The notes: a model not told the origin generated them from the sequence alone. A stretch of 12,972 nt of DNA from an uncultured Collinsella sp. (GCA_900752475.1 CAADVJ010000208.1:1-12972); one strand, 5' to 3'; counted from the stretch's first letter, positions 1 through 5,800 are shown. Made by a program: numbers and translations.

Positions 1-1
1 G

Positions 2-670
2 CGCGGCCGCGGCGGCCTGGCCTTGATCCCGACCGAGACCGTCTACGGTGTCGCCGTGGCAGTCAACGCCTTCTCCGATGCCGTCCCCCAAGATACAAGC
101 GAATCCTTGTTGTGGCCGCGCGATCCGCATGCCACCGTTAACGGCGCCGCGGTCCCTGCGCTTGGTACTGGCTACCGCCGCATCTTTACCCTCAAGCAGC
201 GCAAGCTCACCCAAACGGTCGCCTGGCTGGTCGATGGCGTCGAGGCGCTCGACCGCTATGGCGTGGATATCCCGGAAGATGCCCGCGTACTTGCGCGACG
301 ATGCTGGCCGGGAGCCCTGACTATCGTGGTCAAGGCGGCTCCCTGCGTGCCGACCTTTATGCGTGCTGCCGACGACACCGTGGCCCTGCGCGCTTCGGCC
401 TCTCCCGTGGTCCAAGCGCTCATCCGCGCCTGCGGCAGTCCCCTTGCCTGCACGAGCGCCAACACACACGGCGCGCCCTCGCCGGCAAGCTTTGCCGCCG
501 TCGAAGGTCGCATCCTGGAGGGGGTCGATGTTGCCGTCGACGCCGGCGAGACCCCGTGTCGCGACGCCTCGACCATCGTGTCGTTCCAGCACGGCGGGCT
601 CCAGATCCTGCGCCAAGGCGCACTTCCCGCATCAGAGATCGAACGGGTCCTGTCCGACCCGATGCAATAG
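2..670 (+). CDS. L-threonylcarbamoyladenylate synthase (Sua5/TsaC/YrdC family), 5' end missing
   Basis: The protein joins L-threonine, bicarbonate and ATP into threonylcarbamoyl-AMP, the donor for the t6A37 modification of ANN-decoding tRNAs in the cytoplasm. The reading frame is open to the left window edge and reads RGRGGLALIPTETVYG, so a TTG at 23 lies inside the conserved IPTETVYG motif; the true start is upstream of the window. Other family signatures in order are IFTLKQR (Lys and Arg of the KxR substrate site), WPGALTIVV, TVALRAS, PLACTSAN and ILRQGALP near the end. There is no C-terminal Sua5 domain, so it is the short TsaC-like form. A segment of about 31 extra residues (roughly bases 65-170) lies between VYG and IFTLKQR, and the usual Pro after KxR is Lys. 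It ends 13 nt before glpK, so the two are probably co-transcribed. Family assignment is confident; the symbol is left blank because tsaC and sua5 are both used. Confidence 0.88.
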   Translation, partial: RGRGGLALIPTETVYGVAVAVNAFSDAVPQDTSESLLWPRDPHATVNGAAVPALGTGYRRIFTLKQRKLTQTVAWLVDGVEALDRYGVDIPEDARVLARRCWPGALTIVVKAAPCVPTFMRAADDTVALRASASPVVQALIRACGSPLACTSANTHGAPSPASFAAVEGRILEGVDVAVDAGETPCRDASTIVSFQHGGLQILRQGALPASEIERVLSDPMQ

Positions 671-683
671 AAAGGTGTAAGCG

Positions 684-2225
684 ATGTCGTTGAATCTGGG
701 CAGCCTGGGCATGGAAGATGCCTCGTTTAACTTTGGCGGTTCCTACATCATGGCGCTCGACTGCGGCACCACCTCGGTACTTGCGACCATCGTCGACGAG
801 TACGGCTGCATCGTCGCGCAGGCACGTCGTAGCGTCAAAACCAGCTTCCCGCGTCCCGGTTGGATAGAGCAAGACCCCATGGAGGTGCTTGCCAGCCAGA
901 TCGGCGTGATGATGGAGGTCCAGTTTAAGAGCGGCATCCATTCTGACCGCATCGCCGCCATCGGTATCTCCAACCAGCGTGAGACCACGGTGGTGTGGGA
1001 CCGCATAAGCGGCCAACCCATCTATAACGCTATCGTGTGGCAATGCCGTCGCACCGCACCTCTGATCGACGAGCTGGTCGAGCGGGGCGCAGAAGAGCTG
1101 GTGCGCTCCCGCACGGGACTCACGCTCGATCCGTATTTCTCGGCTTCCAAGGTGCAGTGGATCCTCGACAACGTCGACGGTGCGCGTGAGAGCGCGGCGG
1201 CGGGCGACCTCATGTTCGGCACCATCGACACCTGGCTCATCTACAACCTCACCGGCAGTCAGGTCTTTGCCACCGACTACACCAATGCCAGCCGCACGGC
1301 GCTCTTTAATATCCATACGCTCGATTGGGACGACGACCTGCTGGCGCTCTTTGACGTTCCACGTTCCATGATGCCCGAGGTTCGTTGGAGCTCGGGCGAC
1401 TACGGCCGCGTCGCGAGCGACATCATGACCAACATGCCGCCCATCATGGGCGTGGCGGGCGATCAGCAGGCGTCGCTGTTCGGCCACTGCTGCTTCCATC
1501 CCGGCCAGACCAAAAACACCTATGGCACGGGTTGCTTTATGCTCATGAACACCGGCGACGAGGTCGTCGAATCCAAGAACGGTCTGGTCTCCACGATCGG
1601 TATCGCCGCGGACGGCAAGATCAGCTATGCGCTCGAGGGTTCTATCTTTGCCGCCGGCTCAACCATGAACTGGCTGCGCAACAACATGGGCATCATCTCG
1701 AGTGTGAGCGAGTCCGCGCAACTCGCCGCTTCGATCAACGACAACGAGGGCTGCTACTTCGTTCCCGCCTTTGCGGGTCTGGGCGCTCCCTGGTGGGACC
1801 CGCATGCCCGCGGTATCGTGTGCGGTCTGACCGGCGCCTCGAGCCGTGCGACCATCGTACGTGCCGCCTGCGAATCCATGGCATATCAGAGCTACGACGT
1901 GCTGCGCGCCATGGAGCAGGACGTGGGGCTTTCGATCGAGCGCCTGTCTGTCGATGGCGGTGCCTCGCGCAACGAGTTCATCATGCAATTCCAGGCCGAC
2001 CTGCTGGATATCCCCGTGCTGCAATGCGAGACGGTGGAGACCACGGCAATCGGTGCCGCGTACTTGGCGGGTCTTGCCGTCGGCTATTGGGAAGACCTGG
2101 AAGAACTGGAGCAAAATGCCCAGATCGTTAGGACCTTCCTTCCCCACATGTCCGCCGAGCGCCGCGAGCAAAACCTTGCGGGCTGGCGTGATGCAGTCAG
2201 GCGCTCGCTCAGCACCGCACAGTAG
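684..2225 (+). CDS. glpK: Glycerol kinase (FGGY family)
   Basis: Phosphorylates glycerol to sn-glycerol 3-phosphate with ATP in the cytoplasm. The 513-residue product is near the usual ~500 and aligns end to end with GlpK: LDCGTTS phosphate loop (25-31), NQRET with glycerol-binding Arg99/Glu100, YNAIVWQCRR (114-123), DPYFSASK with Tyr151, TDYTNASRT (197-205), GVAGDQQASLFG with catalytic-base Asp260, YGTGCFMLMNTG, GLGAPWWDP and VDGGASRN. The ATG at 684 has AAAGG at 671-675 eight nt upstream; ATGs at 711 and 750 would trim the N-terminal extension of about 15 residues relative to E. coli GlpK, but have poorer context. Oddities: Cys27 replaces the usual Gln of LDQGTTS; the glycine-rich fructose-1,6-bisphosphate loop of the enteric enzyme is absent; and the phosphorylatable His of Firmicutes GlpK is not seen near residues 232-250. 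No glpF or glpD lies beside it in the window. Another FGGY substrate is possible but less likely. Confidence 0.93.
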   Translation: MSLNLGSLGMEDASFNFGGSYIMALDCGTTSVLATIVDEYGCIVAQARRSVKTSFPRPGWIEQDPMEVLASQIGVMMEVQFKSGIHSDRIAAIGISNQRETTVVWDRISGQPIYNAIVWQCRRTAPLIDELVERGAEELVRSRTGLTLDPYFSASKVQWILDNVDGARESAAAGDLMFGTIDTWLIYNLTGSQVFATDYTNASRTALFNIHTLDWDDDLLALFDVPRSMMPEVRWSSGDYGRVASDIMTNMPPIMGVAGDQQASLFGHCCFHPGQTKNTYGTGCFMLMNTGDEVVESKNGLVSTIGIAADGKISYALEGSIFAAGSTMNWLRNNMGIISSVSESAQLAASINDNEGCYFVPAFAGLGAPWWDPHARGIVCGLTGASSRATIVRAACESMAYQSYDVLRAMEQDVGLSIERLSVDGGASRNEFIMQFQADLLDIPVLQCETVETTAIGAAYLAGLAVGYWEDLEELEQNAQIVRTFLPHMSAERREQNLAGWRDAVRRSLSTAQ

Positions 2226-2245
2226 GGCTGTGATGGGCTGCTCGA

Positions 2246-2251
2246 TATAAC
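2246..2251 (+). promoter_or_regulatory. Candidate -10 element upstream of upp
   Basis: TATAAC matches the sigma-70-type -10 consensus at five of six positions and is in the 123-nt gap between glpK and upp, which is too long for simple translational coupling. No good -35 hexamer is present 16-18 nt upstream, so this is only a candidate. The same gap also holds a small stem CCTTG-TCAG-CAAGG (2299-2312) followed by TCGTTTT, and a 12-bp palindrome TTGCGGCCGCAA (2318-2329) just before the SD. Confidence 0.3.
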
Positions 2252-2331
2252 AAACCGCTAAACTAATGCATGGCGTGCGGCGGCAACATTGCTTCGCGCC
2301 TTGTCAGCAAGGTCGTTTTGCGGCCGCAACG

Positions 2332-2338
2332 AAAGGGG
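2332..2338 (+). promoter_or_regulatory. Ribosome binding site of upp
   Basis: AAAGGGG lies 10 nt before the ATG at 2349. It decides the start: the open frame extends upstream to a TTG at 2289, but that would add 20 residues unlike any Upp N-terminus and would place this SD inside the coding region. Confidence 0.7.
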
Positions 2339-2348
2339 CAATCAACCC

Positions 2349-2996
2349 ATGACCGTCACCTACGACGCGTCCCGTGTGACGCTTGTCGACCACCCGCTCG
2401 TCCAGCACAAGCTGTCGATCCTGCGCGACAAAAACACCGGCACCAACCAGTTCCGCCAGCTTGTGCGCGAGCTCGCACTTTTTGACGGCTACGAGGCCAT
2501 GCGCGACCTGCCCATGGAAGACGTCGAAGTCGAGACCCCCATCACTACCGCCACGTTCAAACAACTCGCCGGCAAGAAACTCGCCATCGTGCCCATCCTG
2601 CGTGCGGGCCTTGGCATGGTCGACGGCATCCTCGACCTGGTGCCCTCCGCTCGCGTGGGCCACATCGGCATGGAGCGCGACGAGGTCACCCACGAGCCGC
2701 ACGAGTATTACTGCAAGATGCCCAAGGATATCGACCAGCGCATCTGCCTGGTCGTCGACCCCATGCTCGCCACGGGCGGTTCGGCCGAGATGGCCATCAG
2801 CTACCTGCGCGAGCGCGGTGTCAAGGACATCCGCATGCTGTGCATCGTCGCGGCCCCCGAGGGCCTCAAGTCGCTGACTGAGAAGGACCCCGATGTGCAT
2901 ATCTATACCTGCGCCATCGACGACCATCTCAACGAGGCTGCCTACATCGTTCCCGGCCTGGGCGACGCCGGCGACCGCATCTACGGCACGCTGTAA
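2349..2996 (+). CDS. upp: Uracil phosphoribosyltransferase
   Basis: Salvages uracil by converting it with PRPP into UMP and pyrophosphate in the cytoplasm. The 215-residue product has nearly the family length (~208). Recognised segments are DHPLVQHKLSILRDKNT (14-30), RDLPMEDVEVETP (52-64), ILRAGLGMVDG (83-93), the PRPP loop VVDPMLATGGSAE (135-147) and the C-terminal uracil-binding motif PGLGDAGDRIYGT (202-214). The ATG was chosen because it starts at the expected distance before DHPLV and has a good SD. It lies 123 nt after glpK and is followed by a strong hairpin, so it is probably its own transcription unit. No uracil permease is adjacent. No defect is seen in any motif. Confidence 0.97.
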   Translation: MTVTYDASRVTLVDHPLVQHKLSILRDKNTGTNQFRQLVRELALFDGYEAMRDLPMEDVEVETPITTATFKQLAGKKLAIVPILRAGLGMVDGILDLVPSARVGHIGMERDEVTHEPHEYYCKMPKDIDQRICLVVDPMLATGGSAEMAISYLRERGVKDIRMLCIVAAPEGLKSLTEKDPDVHIYTCAIDDHLNEAAYIVPGLGDAGDRIYGTL

Positions 2997-3038
2997 TCTC
3001 TGGGCCATACCGGCTAACGTCGAAAATACGAAGAAATG

Positions 3039-3073
3039 GTGCGCGCGGTCGAACAAAAGACGACCGCGCGCAC
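3039..3073 (+). terminator. Perfect 13-bp hairpin after upp, probable terminator
   Basis: GTGCGCGCGGTCG (3039-3051) pairs perfectly with CGACCGCGCGCAC (3061-3073) around a 9-nt A-rich loop. It begins 42 nt after the upp stop and precedes the atp promoter. The following bases (TCCTGTTAACGG) are not a real U-tract, so intrinsic termination may be inefficient; on the minus strand the flank is somewhat more T-rich (CATTTCTT). Hairpin structure is certain, function inferred from position. Confidence 0.65.
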
Positions 3074-3188
3074 TCCTGTTAACGGACGTTTTGCCCTGCA
3101 GGGTTCGAGAAAAACGTATTACCGTACCTGCGGCATAAAGAAGGTCTTAAGAAAACGAACAGGTGCGCATTAACCGATGCTTTTTCGG

Positions 3189-3216
3189 TTGTACTTTAGC
3201 GATTGGCTCGTACAAT
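3189..3216 (+). promoter_or_regulatory. Probable promoter of the atp operon
   Basis: TACAAT at 3211-3216 is a five-of-six match to the -10 consensus. TTGTAC at 3189-3194 is a partial -35 match (TTG conserved) with a 16-nt spacer. Initiation would fall near 3222-3225, giving a leader of about 55 nt before the first atp gene. A small inverted repeat AACCGA/TCGGTT (3172-3177 and 3185-3190) overlaps the -35. No other convincing promoter is seen before atpB. Confidence 0.6.
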
Positions 3217-3278
3217 AGTCACCAATGTTTGGCGGGAACTGTCCTGTGAGGCGATAAAAAAGGAAAGTGAGGACGCCA

Positions 3279-3590
3279 GTGTTTCAGATAGCCGATCTGC
3301 TCGCTATCGTTGCAGGTGCCATCGCGGGCGCGATTGCCTTCCTTCCCTTTGTCTTTACGCTCAAGCCGGTTCTTGACGATAAGCAGAATGCGGACATGCT
3401 CAAGGGTATGGTGAGTCTCGCGGTCTCGGCAATCGCGTTGCTTGTCTTTACCTTGGTTGTGTTTGTGTTGTTCGGAGAGGCATTTCGCATGTTCCTCCTG
3501 GGCGAGGCGATCGGCTTCGTGGCCTTTATGGCCGCCTGCGCGGTTCGCGTCGCCAAGGCGCTGCGAGATCCTCATGAGGTCGAAAGGTAA
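3279..3590 (+). CDS. AtpI-like small membrane protein at the head of the ATP synthase operon
   Basis: A hydrophobic protein of 103 residues with three predicted membrane segments (about 8-26, 44-67 and 71-92) and a basic C-terminus (AVRVAKALRDPHEVER). Its position directly before atpB is that of AtpI (ATP synthase protein I), a poorly conserved factor implicated in c-ring assembly or stability and in Mg2+ handling in other bacteria. The assignment rests on position, size and topology rather than a clear sequence signature. I chose the GTG at 3279 because TGAGGA lies 6-7 nt upstream; an in-frame GTG at 3267 would add four residues but sits only 2 nt from the upstream AGGA. It is separated from atpB by 3 nt. 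Confidence 0.72.
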   Translation: MFQIADLLAIVAGAIAGAIAFLPFVFTLKPVLDDKQNADMLKGMVSLAVSAIALLVFTLVVFVLFGEAFRMFLLGEAIGFVAFMAACAVRVAKALRDPHEVER

Positions 3591-3593
3591 GTC

Positions 3594-4397
3594 GTGGAAA
3601 TTTTTGAAAAGCTGCCTGATGAGATTAATCATCTGGTCAGCGAGTTCAGCTCCACCCCTGTCGTGGGCGATCTGAGCTGCGGCATCACGCAGTACTCGTT
3701 TTGGCTGATCGTCTCCACGATCGTGCTCCTGATCGTCCTGGCCGTGTTCAAGAAGAAGCAGACCCTGGTTCCCAAGGGCTTCTTCGTCAACGGTTTCGAG
3801 TACATCATCGAGTACGTCGAGAACGATATCGGCAAGGGTGTCGTGGGTGAGAACTGGAAGAAGCACTTCCCATTCCTGTGCTCGCTTTTCCTGTTCATCC
3901 TGATCAATAACATGATCGGCCTGATCCCGGGAATGAAGCCCGGCACCGGCGCAATCGGCTCCACCGCCGCACTCGCCATTTTCGCCTTCGTGTACTTCAT
4001 CTACTACGGATGCAAGGCTCACGGCGTGATCGGCTACATCAAGAGCCTCGCCCCGCAGGGCGTGAGCTTCCCGATGAACGTGCTCGTGTGGGTCGTCGAG
4101 CTTTTCTCGACCTTCCTGCGCCTCATCACGCTTGCCGTCCGTCTGTTCTGCAACATGTTCGCAGGACACGTGGTCATGGGCTCGTTTGCCATCATGGCGA
4201 GCATGTTCATGCAGCCGCTGCTTCAGCAGGTTTCCGCGGCCCACGCCGTCGGCGCCCTGCCTTCGCTGGCCTGGCTTGCCATCCTCATCCTGATCTATGC
4301 GATCGAGCTTGTGGTCGGCGCCATCCAGGCTTACGTCTTCACGGTCCTTACCGCCGTGTATGTCTCCGAGGCAGAGGAGGTCGCGGAGGAGGAGTAG
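3594..4397 (+). CDS. atpB: F1Fo ATP synthase subunit a
   Basis: Membrane stator subunit that provides the two proton half-channels next to the c-ring. The 267-residue product has multiple membrane helices (around 35-52, 92-112, 123-140, 162-183, 187-210 and 225-255). The essential arginine is Arg183 in LAVRLFCNMFAGH, and Gln245 in VVGAIQAYVFTVL matches E. coli Gln252. His192 and Glu238 occupy the positions of E. coli Glu219 and His245, the swapped pair known from many bacterial and mitochondrial a subunits, so proton-path chemistry looks intact. Cys185 stands where E. coli has Gly two residues after the essential Arg. The GTG at 3594 has GAAAGG (3582-3587) 6 nt upstream, so its ribosome site lies in the last codons of the preceding gene. 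The tail is very acidic (EAEEVAEEE). Confidence 0.96.
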   Translation: MEIFEKLPDEINHLVSEFSSTPVVGDLSCGITQYSFWLIVSTIVLLIVLAVFKKKQTLVPKGFFVNGFEYIIEYVENDIGKGVVGENWKKHFPFLCSLFLFILINNMIGLIPGMKPGTGAIGSTAALAIFAFVYFIYYGCKAHGVIGYIKSLAPQGVSFPMNVLVWVVELFSTFLRLITLAVRLFCNMFAGHVVMGSFAIMASMFMQPLLQQVSAAHAVGALPSLAWLAILILIYAIELVVGAIQAYVFTVLTAVYVSEAEEVAEEE

Positions 4398-4409
4398 TCT
4401 TCCGTTCGT

Positions 4410-4425
4410 GCCTTAAAGGTAAGGC
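4410..4425 (+). repeat. Small hairpin in the atpB-atpE spacer
   Basis: GCCTTA (4410-4415) and TAAGGC (4420-4425) are a perfect 6-bp inverted repeat with a 4-nt loop, 13 nt after the atpB stop, followed by AATTCGTT. The 124-nt spacer is the only sizeable gap inside the atp operon. The hairpin could be an mRNA processing or stability element that raises atpE output, or a leaky terminator; the sequence cannot decide. Confidence 0.4.
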
Positions 4426-4509
4426 AATTCGTTAAACCGCCGGTGCCCGTACCCATGGAGCCCGGCAGTTATAAAAAGGTTATCCTGCGTGAAATAAGAC
4501 ACGCACGAC

Positions 4510-4517
4510 AAAGGAGG
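4510..4517 (+). promoter_or_regulatory. Strong ribosome binding site of atpE
   Basis: AAAGGAGG is the best match to the anti-SD in the window, 4 nt before the GTG at 4522. In the atpE frame a TAA at 4495-4497 lies just upstream with no start codon between, so the SD and the stop together fix the start. A strong SD fits the need for many c copies per complex. Confidence 0.8.
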
Positions 4518-4521
4518 AATC

Positions 4522-4716
4522 GTGGGAGTTATCGGTTACGGTCTCGGTGTTATCGGCGCTGGTCTTGCTATCGGCCTGTCTGCTCTGGGTGCTACGGGTG
4601 CTATGGCCCGTCAGCCTGAGGTCCAGGGCCGCGTGTTCACCGTCTTCATCATGGGCTCCGCTTTCGGCGAGGCTCTGGCTCTGATCGGCTTCGTTGTCGC
4701 GCTGATCGTTAAATAG
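4522..4716 (+). CDS. atpE: F1Fo ATP synthase subunit c
   Basis: Forms the membrane rotor ring that carries protons. The product is a two-helix hairpin: helix 1 about 2-28 with a Gly-rich stretch (GVIGAGLAIG), the polar loop ARQPEVQGR with Arg30-Gln31-Pro32, and helix 2 about 38-62. Glu50 in FGEALALIG is the ion-carrying carboxylate, exactly 20 residues after Arg30 as Asp61 is after Arg41 in E. coli. Residues after Glu50 are Ala-Leu rather than Ser-Thr and no Gln is at the helix-1 ligand position (Ile17), so H+ specificity is inferred. At 64 residues it is very short (70-90 usual), with only eight residues before the conserved Gly stretch. The start is secure because an in-frame stop lies nine codons upstream. 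Confidence 0.96.
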   Translation: MGVIGYGLGVIGAGLAIGLSALGATGAMARQPEVQGRVFTVFIMGSAFGEALALIGFVVALIVK

Positions 4717-4731
4717 CACGGAGCGTCAAGT

Positions 4732-5334
4732 ATGAATCTTTCATCCCAGAAGAGCGCGATCGCACTCTCCGCGTCCGCGGCCGCGCTGCTCATGCCGGTT
4801 TCCGCGTTCGCCGAGGACGGCGCTGCCGGTGCGGACATCCTCATCCCTAAGATGGCGGAGTTCATCCCGGCGCTTATCGCCTTCCTGATTATCTGGATCG
4901 TGCTGGCCAAGGTCGCCCTGCCGGGCATCATGAAAACCATGGAGGAGCGCGGCAAGAAGATCGAGGAGAGCCTCGACGAGGCCGAGAAGACCAAGCAGGA
5001 GGCTATCGCCAAGCGCGCTGAGTCCGACTCGATCGTCACCGACGCCCGTCGTCAGGCTGCCGACATCGTTCTCGAGGCCCGTAAGGACGCCGAGTCCGAG
5101 CGCGCCCGTATCATCGAGGCTGCTCACAAGGAGGCCGAGGAGATCATCGCCAAGGCCCATACGACCGTCGAGGACGAGCGCAAGTCCATCTACGCCGGTG
5201 CCGCGAGCTCCATCGCCGACCTGTCCGTTGCCGTCGCCACCAAGATCGTGGGCGAGGCGCTCGAGGACGATGCCGAGCAGAAGAAGCTCATCGAGCGCTA
5301 CATCCAGGAAGCAGGTAGCCTGAATGCCGACTAG
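4732..5334 (+). CDS. atpF: F1Fo ATP synthase subunit b with signal-peptide-like N-terminus
   Basis: Peripheral-stalk subunit that links subunit a in the membrane to delta and alpha on F1. The 200-residue protein has a membrane helix at about 43-62 followed by a long charged coiled coil (about 66-155) rich in Glu, Lys, Arg and Ala, and a C-terminal delta-binding segment. Before the membrane helix is an extra N-terminus (1-27) with Lys7, a hydrophobic core and SAFA-ED, a good signal peptidase I site after Ala27. Cleavage would leave the usual N-out, C-in topology. The ATG at 4732 has CGGAG (4719-4723) 8 nt upstream. It starts 15 nt after atpE and overlaps atpH by 11 nt. Assignment is firm from topology and position; processing is inferred. 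Confidence 0.94.
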   Translation: MNLSSQKSAIALSASAAALLMPVSAFAEDGAAGADILIPKMAEFIPALIAFLIIWIVLAKVALPGIMKTMEERGKKIEESLDEAEKTKQEAIAKRAESDSIVTDARRQAADIVLEARKDAESERARIIEAAHKEAEEIIAKAHTTVEDERKSIYAGAASSIADLSVAVATKIVGEALEDDAEQKKLIERYIQEAGSLNAD

Positions 5335-5800
5335 CCGCTATCAGGACAAGGTGCTCGAGACCTACGCGCGCTCCCTTCTGGAAGCCGCTAAGGCCGAGAA
5401 CCATGTGTTCGAGGACCTCGAGATGATCGAGCGCCTGGCTTCTGCCAGCCCCGAGATTATCGCCGTGCTCGACACCATGTCCAAGCGCGACCAGCTCGAC
5501 CTTCTTCCCAAGGTGGCAGCTGCCTTTAAGTATGTTGCCGAGGAAGACGAGGATGTAGTGGGCGTGACCGTCACCACGGCGATCCCGCTCGACGACGAGC
5601 TGCGTCAAACCATCACTAAGAAATGCGAGCAGGACTTCGGCCGCAATGTATTCCTTATCGAGCAGGTCGACCCGTCTATCGTGGGCGGCCTTGTGCTCGA
5701 GGCCCGCGGCGAGCGTCGTGACATTTCCGTCAAGACGCAGCTGCGCATCGCGCAGGAGACCCTCGCAAACTCTGCTAATTCGTACGGAGGTGAAGCCTAA
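5324..5800 (+). CDS. atpH: F1Fo ATP synthase subunit delta
   Basis: Caps F1 and joins it to the b stalk. The 158-residue product has the start typical of the family (YARSLLEAAK, 14-23) and the C-terminal signature VDPSIVGGLVLEARGERRDIS (115-135) followed by VKTQLRIAQETLAN. It is about 20 residues shorter than the usual ~177; the loss appears internal, in the helical N-terminal domain, where LDTMSKRDQLDLLPKV runs almost directly from the SASPE helix into the LLPKVAAAFKYVAEE helix. The first 11 nt overlap the end of atpF and there is only a weak SD (GCAGG), so translational coupling with atpF is likely. It overlaps atpA by 1 nt (TAATG). Confidence 0.94.
   Translation: MPTSRYQDKVLETYARSLLEAAKAENHVFEDLEMIERLASASPEIIAVLDTMSKRDQLDLLPKVAAAFKYVAEEDEDVVGVTVTTAIPLDDELRQTITKKCEQDFGRNVFLIEQVDPSIVGGLVLEARGERRDISVKTQLRIAQETLANSANSYGGEA

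Noticed and set aside
420..1499. Minus-strand open frame (359 codons) across the 3' part of the YrdC gene and glpK
   Set aside because: It spans two unrelated well-supported plus-strand genes and its product shows compositional shadow features (His/Arg/Asp rich) without motifs.
2289..2348. Upstream TTG start extending upp by 20 residues
   Set aside because: The extension resembles no Upp N-terminus and the good SD at 2332-2338 would be internal.
3219..4244. Minus-strand open frame (341 codons) across the atp leader, the AtpI-like gene and atpB
   Set aside because: The translation is an artefactual Asp/Glu/His-rich mirror of membrane-protein codons, and it would run through the atp promoter.
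4470..4486. Internal promoter before atpE (TATAAA or TATCCT)
   Set aside because: Neither -10-like hexamer has a -35 at 16-18 nt; the A/T patch is more simply part of the leader of atpE.
4522..4716. Sodium-translocating c subunit, which would fit an anaerobic gut bacterium
   Set aside because: The helix-1 Gln and the Ser/Thr after the carboxylate that coordinate Na+ are absent (Ile17, Ala51, Leu52).
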